64,000 nucleotides of DNA from Hyposmocoma kahamanoa (lineage: Eukaryota > Arthropoda > Insecta > Lepidoptera > Cosmopterigidae): NCBI RefSeq assembly GCF_003589595.1, contig NW_020653855.1:1601438-1665437 (forward strand), given 5' to 3'. Each line of letters opens with the position of its first letter. Position 1 is the first letter of the stretch. The position numbers were made by a program, and so were the translations under genes. Positions 12,935-24,900 of this stretch are shown here, one piece after another. The notes beneath the pieces are model-generated. The model was given only the letters and a program-made list of their open reading frames with translations. It ran no database searches and was not told where the DNA came from.

Positions 12935-15900
12935 GCACGCACGCACACACACATACTTTTTCATATACAAATGCACACACTTACGTTTTAAGATTCAAAT
13001 TAAATTAAAAATTAGAAGTTAAGAAAATTGTTTGTTTTGTTTTTGTCGATCTTTGGAAATGTAAAAATTAAACACTACATTAAGTATAAGTTAAAAATGT
13101 TAAATATGACACAGGCTTGATAAGCTTAATAGGAGGTACCATCCACTGTTAATGTAAAGTTAATTGTATTACTGAAATAAACATTTATTATTATTATTAT
13201 TTTATTATTATTTAGGTGTGTCGCTTACCACCAGGCACACGACTGTCAGATTGACAATTTTATGATACTCTGTCAGTCTGTCAGTTAGTGCCTGGGGTGA
13301 ATGCCGTCGCTCTGGTGCTCAAAGTACAGGGAATTGTGTACTTTAGTCCAGGTAATGGGTGTGGTCGTTTGCGATATTATTATCTCAACACATAGGCGAG
13401 ATTTATATGTACAAATGGTAACACTTACGGGTAGAATTTCAACACATTTGGTCTCCAACTCGTCGACGTCGTATTTGGCGGTTTCCTTGTAACGGTGCAA
13501 ATACGTGGCCACCTGAGTCACCACTCTTGGATCCGGAAGACCGTCACACCGGAGGTATTGCTGCCACTGGGTGTTACACATTACTTTATTCATCAAATAC
13601 TAAGCAATGAAGGTCATTTAATTGTATCGGAAGAAAAGATCTGGACATTAGAAGTCGATCAAAGAAGGATGGCGCCATCCCGTGTGTAACAGTGTTTTTG
13701 ACGACGTGCATTAAAGGGACCTATCAATACTTGTGATTCATAATGAAAACATCAAAAAAGCTAATTAAGTACAGCCTGTAGAAGCTGGGGTTATAAACTC
13801 GATATAAGTTATGTTTATAACATTGACCTGTATTTCGCTTCAGATGTGTCTTCGTAGTAGCAGAAAACAACAACAAATTTTCAATTTGTACCTAAAAATA
13901 ATAAAGAACTTGCAGAATATTCCTAAATCTGCCAAACATTTAATACAACGTTAACATGTTCTGTCGCAATGAAAATGAATAAAAATTAAATCTGCCCAAA
14001 TGGCAGAAGTCTGCCACAAATGGTCACACTGTTCTCAATCTCGAAGTGACATTGACATTGGCAAGAGGCCTTTCGTCAAAACGTTCCTTTGCTAACATTC
14101 GTATCATTTAAATATTGTCTAAACATTTTTGTCACATTGTGTTTTATTTTTTAGTTTATGTCCTTATTGTTTAATTGATTATTTGACTAGGTATTTTATG
14201 GCTTTAATGTTTTATGTGTGTAGTATAAAATAACCAATAGTTTAAGTAGATAAACATTCAATCATGCTTAAAATGAAATGTACGTACAAGAACTTTATGA
14301 TCGAACGTAATAAATTGCGTTGTGTTCTTGCATCTATTCTAAAATACACTATTTTGCAATTTCTTTATTCACGACTTCTAAAAATATACAAAAATATAAT
14401 AATAATTACGCATAAACTGAAACGTAATATTATACTAGCAAAGTCCATGAACGGCACGATCGGTCAGCTTTCGCAATACTTCTTTAATAAAATGTTTTTC
14501 TTTTTATCCAAATACATAAATAAACGTTCAATATTACTTCCATCTTGCTGTATGCTGGGGCTCTACTCTCGAAGCATGAAATCTCATCACACAGCGACTA
14601 TTAGCAGCGATGCAAACGAGTGACTGCGACGATACAAACGCGCGAAGGCGCAACATTTTTTTTGCATCGATACGGTCGCTTATGTTGAATCATTATGTAT
14701 AAAAAATCTGTACAGGTCTATCACATCATTTTATATTGTTAATTGTAAATATAATAAAAGTTAATAAATACATTAAACTAATAATTGTTTAATTGATTTA
14801 TTTTAATAAAAATGAGTTAATTTAAAAGTCGCGTACGGAATGACTCTCGAAGTCCGTCAATTTCGCGCTTCAAGAGTAGGACCCCGGGTACGGGCGTGTT
14901 TCACGTGTTATAGTTAGAAAAACGTTGGTTTGAAATTTGAAATTTTAAGTTTTTAAATTTAATTCATAAAGTTCGTTATAGCATGGAATTCTCAAATCTG
15001 TGCAAAAACTTTTGAGTGTCATAAAAGCGTTCCAAGGTTCAGCTTCGTGTAGTACGTATTTCACAGTAACTGTATCAACACTGTCGACATCTTTGCCAAT
15101 AGCTTGCCAAAGTTTAAGCATTCTGTCAAGTCTCTGGCATCTTAAAACATCTTAAAATATAATATTTTTATGCCTTAGTCACTTTACTATCATTCAATTA
15201 TGTTTGCTATTTTTTTTAATATGGGTGTAATTTGTGGCTGTCTATGCGTGTGTCCATGGTACCCGCGATACAGGGTTTCCCTAGTGCGGGGCTATGAGTG
15301 TGTGCGTTATTATTATTATACCTGACTTAAAACACAAATTCCTATAATTTTTTTTTATCTTTAGAACTTGTATCATTTCTCAAAATGTTAAATAATGTTG
15401 TTATACAGGAAATGACCTAATCTTCGCGTTCATTCCTGATAAAGAGGTATTATTATTAGAGGTGTGATTATCATTTAGAGGCTTACCTCGGCTTCCTTTT
15501 GCTTTTTGTTGTCGTCGGCAATCTTTTGTTTTTCAAATCCTAAAACAGAAAACCGTTAAAATTATATCTAGAATAGATTTTGCGTAATAATGTTGCACGT
15601 TGCAACGTTACAGAAAATGAATTAGTCCATAATGGTCTGACTGGTTCACATAAACACACACATAGACAATCACAAATTAGCCCGGGAATCGAACCTGGGA
15701 CCTCTGCGTGGCAGTCCGGCCATGGTAGCCTTTCGGCCACGGAGGCAGTTTATGGTTACTAAGTTATGGTTTTTTTATGGTTGTTAAACTGTTGAGCAAT
15801 TTGCAAATTTTGGGATAAACATGATTGTAATAAGAGTAATATGGCTCCAATTGACAAGCAAAATTTAGCCGATTCTGACAAATATTTTCATACAAAAATG

Positions 15901-18900
15901 ATGTACACATAGTTAGATATGTTATTCTTAAATAATTTGTTTTAGACATTTATTTTAGCCTGTTTTCAGGATTTTAAGTGATCGGATAAAGTACATCCTA
16001 CCCTGTAATACATTAGTACATTCTTTCGGCCGGGGCCGCACTGGTACGGCGACAGCGCGGTGCGGCGGCGACGCGAGAAAATAGGTGGCCGCATTCCAAA
16101 AGCGAGAAGCCAGCGAAACGCCGCTACGTCCCTTACGACAGTGTGGCTGCTCAGGTACATCACCCCACATTTTGTCGTAAATCGCCGTCGCACCGCTTCT
16201 TGTCGTACGAAATTCAAGTGTCGTCGCGAGTCGCTAAATAGTTTTATTTAATGCAGACACCGTCATTACTTCGAGACCATTTGAAATTTCTTTGCAATAT
16301 GAAGAAATAAATTTCGTTTGTCGTTTCTGCAGTGCGGCCACCGACAAATGTTTAAATGTGTTTGTTTCACGAAATCACCGTGGCGTCGCAGTCACCTTAG
16401 TAGTGCGGCCGCGGCCTTAGACAACATCCTTAAGTGTATCGGATATTTTTTGCAAGGCCATTATTTAATAGCAAATACTTAAACCACTTGATCTAGTTTA
16501 AGACAGTTTATCGCACTTCTTCTCCGGTGATTCGAATCAAAATATCGATTACGTTAGCTATGGTAACGGCTGTATAGTTTTACCTCGTAAATGGCAAATT
16601 TTGAATGTCAACCGGAATTTTATTACTGAATTTCTAGCGTTGTGAAGACCACAGAACAATAAATACAGTAGAAGTGGTTAGTTAGCATCGCATGCGTGCC
16701 AACATTAGGTCTCAAAAGACCTACTTGAGCTCAGTCCGCAATTTTCGCTTTGTATGGTATAGTTGTGTCATTCTTTCGCGCAAATTTTTTAAAATCATAG
16801 AAAGCTGTTTTGGAGTGCATCCGTAGTAGTAATTCATATCATCGGTATGTCTTATTTTAATTTCAAATGATTTATTTTAATTGAAAATTTTCAATTTTCT
16901 GTTGATCGAATTGATTTAGATTTTAATCGTTCGTCGTAGTCCAGCTACTGGCTGCAAGATGGCAGCACGTTGAAAACAATTTCAATATAAAATTCAAAAA
17001 CATAGTAACTTGGAATAAAGGTATTGGACTTTCAACAATATAGAGACTGGGTAAAGTTTCAATTATTTGTTTCATCTTTTTAAATTAGAAACTATGACCA
17101 ATCATTATCAAGATTTCGTAGTGTTTATCATTTGTCTCTGTGCGGTATCGATAGTAATTGAGGCTTATGTCACTTCTATTGTTTTTTTCTTCCGTGGGAA
17201 GACAACTCTGTCAAGAACAGCCAGTTTATTTTTATTCCTCGTATTAATGTTATGCCATGGTCATTAGACGAGGCAATTTATACTCTTTCGAGTTTCGTCA
17301 ATGTTCCCATGTTCAGTCTGTGGGTAATTATATTATTATTCTTACTCTCAAATAGGACACATGTCTTGTCCAAGATATCCCTCCGGATGTCCTGCTCCTC
17401 CAAGTCCTGTGCCATTAGCTCGGCGCGTGCCCGAGCTAAGGCCGCTCTTTTCTCCTTTGCGCCCGCCAGCCTGGCTTGCCTGAACGAAAGAGACAGATGT
17501 ATGATAAGAGCTTCCTTGTCAATCTTGGGTATTACCATGTGCCAACAACTCAAGACGACTGCTAGTCTCCATACTACAGATTGTAACTACGAAAAAGGTC
17601 GAAATCTCGTCTTATGTCTAGATGGCGCTGATCTAACCTGGAAGTAGTTGATATTATTTAAATGGCAGTGGATATCCATAAATTCCTCTTTAATACCAAA
17701 TATAAGTAGTCTGTTGCTTTTTGCTAAAATTTTCTCCTGATCTTTAGCAAATATGCGTGTCAACAGAAGGCATTGTATGTTACAAATTAATTTAAACGAT
17801 GATGGCAGATGGCGTTAATCCTTATGAAAATAAAAAAATAGCCAGCAGTTTGCATAAAAATGTATGCAATAAGCGCCATCTAGTTGATTTGTTTGTTATC
17901 ACTATCACTAGAAATTAGAGAAGTTTTGATAAATTCGACTCATCCGAAGAACAGAGTCCGATGTGATCATACAACGAAAAGAGGATAAATACGTAATATC
18001 GTTATTCAAAATAAGACCTATAGATACAAGTGTTTTCAGAATTTTATACAGTACAATACAAACATTCTTTATTGCACACTGGGACAAATACAAAACAATA
18101 CAAAAAATAAAAAGACAGGTACAACAGGCGGCCTTATTGCTATATAGCAATCTCTTCCAAGCAACCTTCGGATTACAGGAAATTATGAGACAATAATCAA
18201 TTGAGGGCGCATAAAAATAGTCTAAAACAGAAATAAAAAATAATAGTAAAATAAGTAAATAACATACTTAAACAAATAAAATAAATAAATAACAAAAAAA
18301 ATACATATGATTGCACAAACCTTTGAAAGTAGGATTATATAGAACATAATAATGACAACACAGAAGATATAACACAGGTAAGAATAGGAGAAAATAATAA
18401 TAATTAGAGTGTAAGATAATGAGCTTTGAGTAGAGTTTTGAAAGACTCAACAGACTTAGCGCATCTGATCGATTCAGACAGAGAATTCCACAGCTTGATG
18501 CTTCTAACCTTGAAGGAGTTGGAATAGAAGTTAGAAGAATGGATAGGGCAGTTTAAAGAAAGAGTGAGAGAAGACCGTAAGGCGCGACTGAGAGTAGTAC
18601 TATGAAAAACGAAACAATCTTTGAGATAGGGAGGAGAGGTGATTTACGTATTATTTTATTTCAGAAAGTAAAAACGATCACCCGTCAATATGATATCGAC
18701 TCCCAAGAACAGCGAACGAAATTTACAATGTTCTGAGAATAAGTAGCCTTGCATATGGGTCTTTGTTCTACGGATGAGGTGAATTGCAACTCGTCAATGT
18801 AAAACAAATTACTTTATATAATAGCTATTTGGTACAAGTGGCCACATCTGGTGTACCAATAAATACTAAATACCCGACTACGCCATCTTGTATCTCGATT

Positions 18901-21900
18901 AGCAGTCATATTAAGTCATTTATTGGCCTATGGTATTACCATAGTGTAATACAAGTAGGGCAACTCCCACCCGGTTCAGCGCATCAATATTTACACTTTG
19001 TTTGGAGCGTAGGGTTGTCTCATTATTATTTTAGTTGTACTAAGGGTGGAAACTAGTGTTGCAAGGAATAGTATTTCGCTTTCAGGCCGAATATCGAATA
19101 TTCGGCTAAACTATTCGGCCTGATTAATGATCTTACGAAAATTGGCGCGCAAACTGCATTATAGTAAAGATAGCCATACACACATAGGAAATGAAACTAT
19201 TTTTCCGGATTTTAAATCGCGTATATTTGTTTTTTCACATAAACCGACGTTTCGGGCTCCTTACAGGTCTCATGGTCACGGTTGACTGATGAATATATAT
19301 AAATATTAAATTAAACCAGTAATGATGCATAGTTTTGTAAAAAGAAACAAAAATTCAATTTACTTTCTTTTTAATTTAATTTAATTTTTTTCAAATTTTT
19401 TTTTAAATTTTGTTTTCAAAAATTTTATTTTCAAATTTATAATTCAAATTTAGACATCTTAACGAAGAAAGTAATTGTTTATTTCATTTTAGTTTGATTA
19501 AATTTCAAAAACTTAATTTTATTTTCATTTGCAAATAATAAGCACTAGGTTGATTTTGTTAGCGTTTTTTTTTAAATCATAGGTAGTGTTCATTTATTAC
19601 CTTTTTTTGATCTCATAGAAGTTACTATTTGTGATAATTTGCTGTATTATTTCCTTATTTCTTCCTCCTTTTTTAAGGTTCGGTATTCGGCTGAATAGCA
19701 AAAAATAGGCCGAACAAGCCGAAAACCGAATAGTAATCGAATATTCGTTGCAACTCTAGTCGAAACACAAAACTTCTGAAATCTGCGAGCTCGCACGACG
19801 GATCGCAAGTATTTGCGAATGACTCCGTATCGCATTTCTGCGATGTTAATCTTCTTTGTTTTTTTTCCCTATATTTTCTTATCAATAACAACAGTGCAAC
19901 ACTCTTTTTACGATCCATGCAGTCAATCTGTTAGCTGCATAACTGCTAACGGTCGGTTTTGGTGGCAGCTGCGCGGGGCGGGAGTTACAGTTATGTCGCG
20001 CTGCACACGTGATAAGTTCAACAAAATGACGATAGGAATGAAACTATTTTTCCGGATTTAAATCGCGTATATTTGTTTTTTCAAACAAACCGACGTTTTG
20101 TTTGAAAAAACAAATATACGCGATTTAAATCCGGAAAAATAGTTTCATTCCTATGTATAACAATCGCGAAAACCTAAGAACTCAAAATGACGATATTCAA
20201 TTTGGTTTAAAAAGTGTCAAATGCCTTGTCTATTAGTTTCAATTATCAATGAAATAGTTTTTTTAATTGAACGTCTCGCATAACAACTATTGATTAATTT
20301 GATAGGCATTTTTTTCAATCAACTTGCTATTGAATATCGTCAAAAAAATCTTGTTGAAATTATCTCGTGTGTGACAAAGCTGTTACGTAAACTGTCACTC
20401 CTCCCGCACCGCGCAGCTACCTCAGAAGCCGACTCTGTTAAGCGGTAGTACTGTAAATGTTGTACTTACGTATCGATATTTTTATACTAGCATCGCGGAT
20501 CTCTATTATCCCAATAAAGTCATCCAATTGGTCTAATAAAACTTACATTTCAGCTTCTCTTTCTGCCTTCAAAGCCTCCATCCTTTCAGCCATCATGGCC
20601 TCTCGTTCTCTTTTACTCATTTTGAGTCCGTTTTTTCTTTTTTACTTATAAAACAGATATAGGTACGCCGCACTGGACTAAATAATTAATTAATTTTGTT
20701 TTTAACAAGTGTTTTGTATTCATAGACACGGTATGTACGGACAGTAGTAACGGGCGGGTACAGGGATAGAAAGCAAGGAAGGATAAATAAAGGTGGACGC
20801 ATACTTGTGCACGCTGCATATCTGCACCAAACCAAATTTTATAGGAGATGGATTTCACACTTTGTTATTTCAATGGCTACGACTTTCGATTTTTGACAGT
20901 AAGCATTAATTTATGTTGTCTACGGACTGATAACGATAGTTTCCCGTAAATCACGTGAATTTAGTTGCCACGACATACACGCGGATTTGGTTTAGCGACT
21001 TAATTAACTTGAAAATTGCACTACCCCCGACGATATGCGAAATGACAACTTTTTTGGAGAGAGCTTAATGCTCTGGCCATACAGTTCATGTAACCTCGTA
21101 CATTACAAAAACTCCCGCGCCTGGAACGCTTCAGCGGCCGCCTCTGTGTGGCCTGAGCATTACAGATTCTACGAACGAAAATAGTTGATGACTGTGTTAT
21201 TTTTAAATAGGAGAATTATAAAATTTCCAATTCAAATAGTTCGTATTGTTTTGATGACTTACGATAAGAGCACTGTTGTCATATGATCACATGTATAAGT
21301 GCCCCAACAACGCGTAATTGTTATTTAGCACAATTGTTATTTACCAATTATTTTTAATTGAGCATCATAAGGCAGCACATGCGTAACATTCACTAACGCG
21401 TTGTAAATAACCCGCGTTAGTTGTTGCATAGAATTACGCACGCGTCGCACTGGTGAGTGTTACTTTGCGGCGTGAGTTCACCTTAAGAAAAGGAAAACTA
21501 ACTTTTCAGCCTCTACTTCAGCTCGCCATTGTTCTATTCTCTCAGCCATCCATTTGTCTTGCTCCTTTTTGTTCATTTTCTTCCAATTTTTTGGCTGTAT
21601 TAGACAAGCAAGGGTTTAACGAAAACATCAAATAATATTTCAGCTGGTGCATCGCGCATACTGAGGGTAATAAACAAATTTAGTGAAAAATAATTCAAAA
21701 TTAGAAAAATAGCGTGACAAGAGGATTTTTTGAGCATTGAACACCGAGTCAAGTTCGTATTCTACAGGATATACACTGAGTCTACTTATTATTTGTCAAA
21801 CTGTTTAACGCCGCTAAAACACGGTGTTTAATTGGCAAGACTGAACAGGAANNNNNNNNNNAGTAAATAAAACCTTATTATAAAATAACCACACACAAAA

Positions 21901-24900
21901 CCATGGATTACCAATGGCATAAAATTGAACCGACGAGATCCTTAACAGTTTAAGAAAATAAATACTGTAAATACGCGTTGGAAAAGGAACTTTAAAACTA
22001 TGATAATGTGTTTCAAATTAAAAAAGTATTTGTTTTAAATACTCGTAAATTTTCATAAATTTTTACAAACTACTAAAATAACGCCTGACACTTTTTATGT
22101 TGCAAGCCGGCGTCCACGCGCATTTGCGTGTCGAATTTGACTGAATACATGTTTTGAATAAAATGTTTTTGTACCAAGACGGTAAATTACATTGAACCGT
22201 GGTGCATGACTTTCGAATTTTTTTACGGGGACAGGGATGTATTCACATGTGAACTGATTGTAGTTCATTGTTAGGTACGTCACCAATTCGATCCGCTTGT
22301 AAATTTATATAGAACCTAACTCAGGTCTTTAAAAGCGAGATAACAAATGTTATAAGTATTATTATACTTCATATTCATGTGTTACGTTGAAGTTTCAAAG
22401 AGTTACCTCCAGAGCTTCCACGACGACTATTTTTTGATACACAATCGCAATAAAAACACGTGTTAAGAGTCTATTAGATACTACCTGAAATGGCCTTGGT
22501 TGATTACGCATAACAGTGAAAATGTTGAATCAATCAGCGGACCACCCGTGCCGGACTGCGTTGCCACAGTTGGACGGTCAGTTCAATACCGTCCCGCACT
22601 AAAAAGTTTGGCAATTCGTTCTTATGCCGAACCATCAAATTGTGGAACCAACTCCCGGCGCATGTATTCCCTCCCCTCTATAACATCGGGTCCTTCAAAC
22701 GTAGTGTGAAGAAGCATTTGGCCAGACCGGCAAAATGATAGTGACGGAGTGAAGATATTTGTGTTTTCCATCCGTTACTCTCATCTCTGGACTGTATTCG
22801 CACTTTCCATCAGGCGCGGTGCAGTCATTTTGCCGAGTCACAATTAAAAAAAAAAAAAAAAAAATCACTTTGGAAAAATATAAAGTAAAATCGAAGATAA
22901 ATTATACACTAGTAATAATCGGTGTGAAAATTCGATTCCTAAAAATAATCATGATAGAAAAAAACAAAAACTTACCTCGAAATTTTACAAGAATTCCGCT
23001 GTATTCATTAGCTACTTTATATATACCATTGATTATTTTATATCAACTGACCTAAATAGAACACGTATATACTATACGATATTGACTTACAAATAAATGG
23101 ACGACGGGTCTAATACAAAAACCACGAAAAATATGTCCCAAGGCAACATATTTAAACGTATTGACATGTCAAGGAATATGAAAAAGCTAAAACGTTGAAT
23201 TTAAATTGTAATGTCATCGCAGTACTGTCTAATTTTGCTTGCTTCGCTGTCAGTCGAACAAACGAAGACTAGAGCGTGAATGACGCTCTGTATACGATTT
23301 TAACGCTCTATAAGTTCGGGCACTTTTTAGCGCGGACCCGACGTCCATATAATTGTAAGTCAAAATACGATATACATTTTTCAAATGGTTCTAATTTTGC
23401 TTGTAAAAAAATACATTCTGAAATAAAACCAGTGTCCCTACCGCTTGACCCAAGCAAAATGAACCGTATTAGTATGGGAAAAATTTGAATATGACCTAAG
23501 GTAAGTATAGACTCTTACCGCGTCGAAAACGCGTGCTCATGTGAACGGTAGTAAAGCTAATCATTCGAATGGGCAAATTATTCATTCAAATCGAATCCAA
23601 GCTAGCCTCCTTTTACCATCGGACATCCTGACGTACGGCGGAATATCATCCTTACTTGGTCGAAATTACCCTCAGGCGTCAGGAATGGAATTCCCTGCCT
23701 ACGACTGTGTTTTCGAACTCATACAACCCGGGTATCTCTAAGGTGCGACTGAATAGGCATTTTCTGGGCGAGCTCGTTCCGTCGTAGATCCTATCGACAC
23801 ATCCGTAGAACAAAGATCTATGTGTAAGACTACTTGTTCTCAGGACATAAAACATTTCGTTCGTTCTTCTTCGCTTTGGATGTCAGATCGACCGTTGTTC
23901 GATTTTATATTTCCGAAACGAAATAAGATTTATAAATTCTCATACACATAGGCCTTAGTTTGAATAACGAAATTATTCTCGTAACGTACTTATACTCTTT
24001 TCGCTATATAATCACATCGGACTCTGTTCTTCGGATAAGTCGCTATCTTTGCTCCAGAGCTAGGTAGTGGAGTAAGTCCGATATGTCAAAAGGGGCTAGG
24101 TGATCACGAGTATCGTTGTCTATGGAATCTATGGATTACTAATGATTGAACATTTAGATAAGTCGAATACGAAAATTAGTATTACTAATTTGTCATTCGA
24201 ATGACAGTATTAGTAATTACTAACGAGTCGAGTCGGCAAACCTATGATCTCAAAGAGCTTGTCAACAAGTTCCCGGCGCGGCGTTAAATGAGTGTCATCT
24301 ACGGTGATTTACGTACAAAATTCTCCGTTATTCGCTCAAAGTTACGCGATAAATGTCTACCGCTGAGTGTATCGCCGACAGTGCAAGAAACAAGTCTTTT
24401 ATTTCATTACAACGCTTGTACAATCCCGGCATTTGGTTCCGCAAGACTGCACACGGCGGGCAATCTTATTTTCACCTCTCTGAGCGCGTGCTTAGGTTCC
24501 GTTTACCTCATAGAAAGCGCCTGGTGTCGTTAGTTAGGTTTAGTGGGCCAAATACCATAGGTATTTTCGATTTTGTATGAGAGTGATATATCTGTTACGT
24601 AGTACCTATTCATTAATCTGTGGCGAAACGCCCGTTGAACGCTCGTCATGTGAACATACTCAATTAAGTATTTAATTAAGTAACTAATTAAGTCTTGAAA
24701 CAAACTTGTTGTTTATGTAGTTAGTAATAATAATATAATCTTGCGAGGTAGTCAATATTTTAAAAATAACCCAGTATATTTAATTTTTAAACCTGAGTCC
24801 GTCTCTGTTCTCAATGAGCGTTATTATTGAAGGAAAACAAGTCGATTTAAAGGCACGAAAACTCGTGTCACCGCATGGAACGAAAATTGGGGACAATACT

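Larger units (their letters stand above)
12172..13212 (+). mobile_element. 5'-truncated non-LTR retrotransposon with 7-bp TSD
   Basis: Flanked by TAGGTGT at 12165-12171 and 13213-13219. It contains the end of a reverse transcriptase (12214-12705), a long CA/CATA microsatellite in its 3' UTR, and a terminal ATTATTATTATTATTTTATT tail (13186-13212). It is a dead-on-arrival insertion, younger than the family C copy it interrupts. Confidence 0.85.
11951..13246 (+). repeat. family C copy split by a retrotransposon
   Basis: The left part 11951-12171 and right part 13213-13246 rejoin into a normal family C order once 12172-13212 is removed. The junction word TAGGTGT is duplicated on both sides. Confidence 0.85.
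22492..23490 (+). repeat. family E repeat, copy 2, with two insertions
   Basis: Begins CCTTGGTTGATTACG and ends TGAACCGTATTAGTATGGG. Removing 22545-22863 (retroelement with poly-A) and 23082-23364 (family D MITE) restores the order of copy 56685-57115. Confidence 0.75.

Noticed and set aside
14264..14623. 119-codon open frame on the plus strand
   Set aside because: AT-driven composition, no known motif, lies inside an intron of the minus-strand gene.
24288..24580. Two overlapping open frames (81 and 75 codons)
   Set aside because: No family recognised and no splice or promoter context. Could be a decayed retroelement, but I cannot support it.
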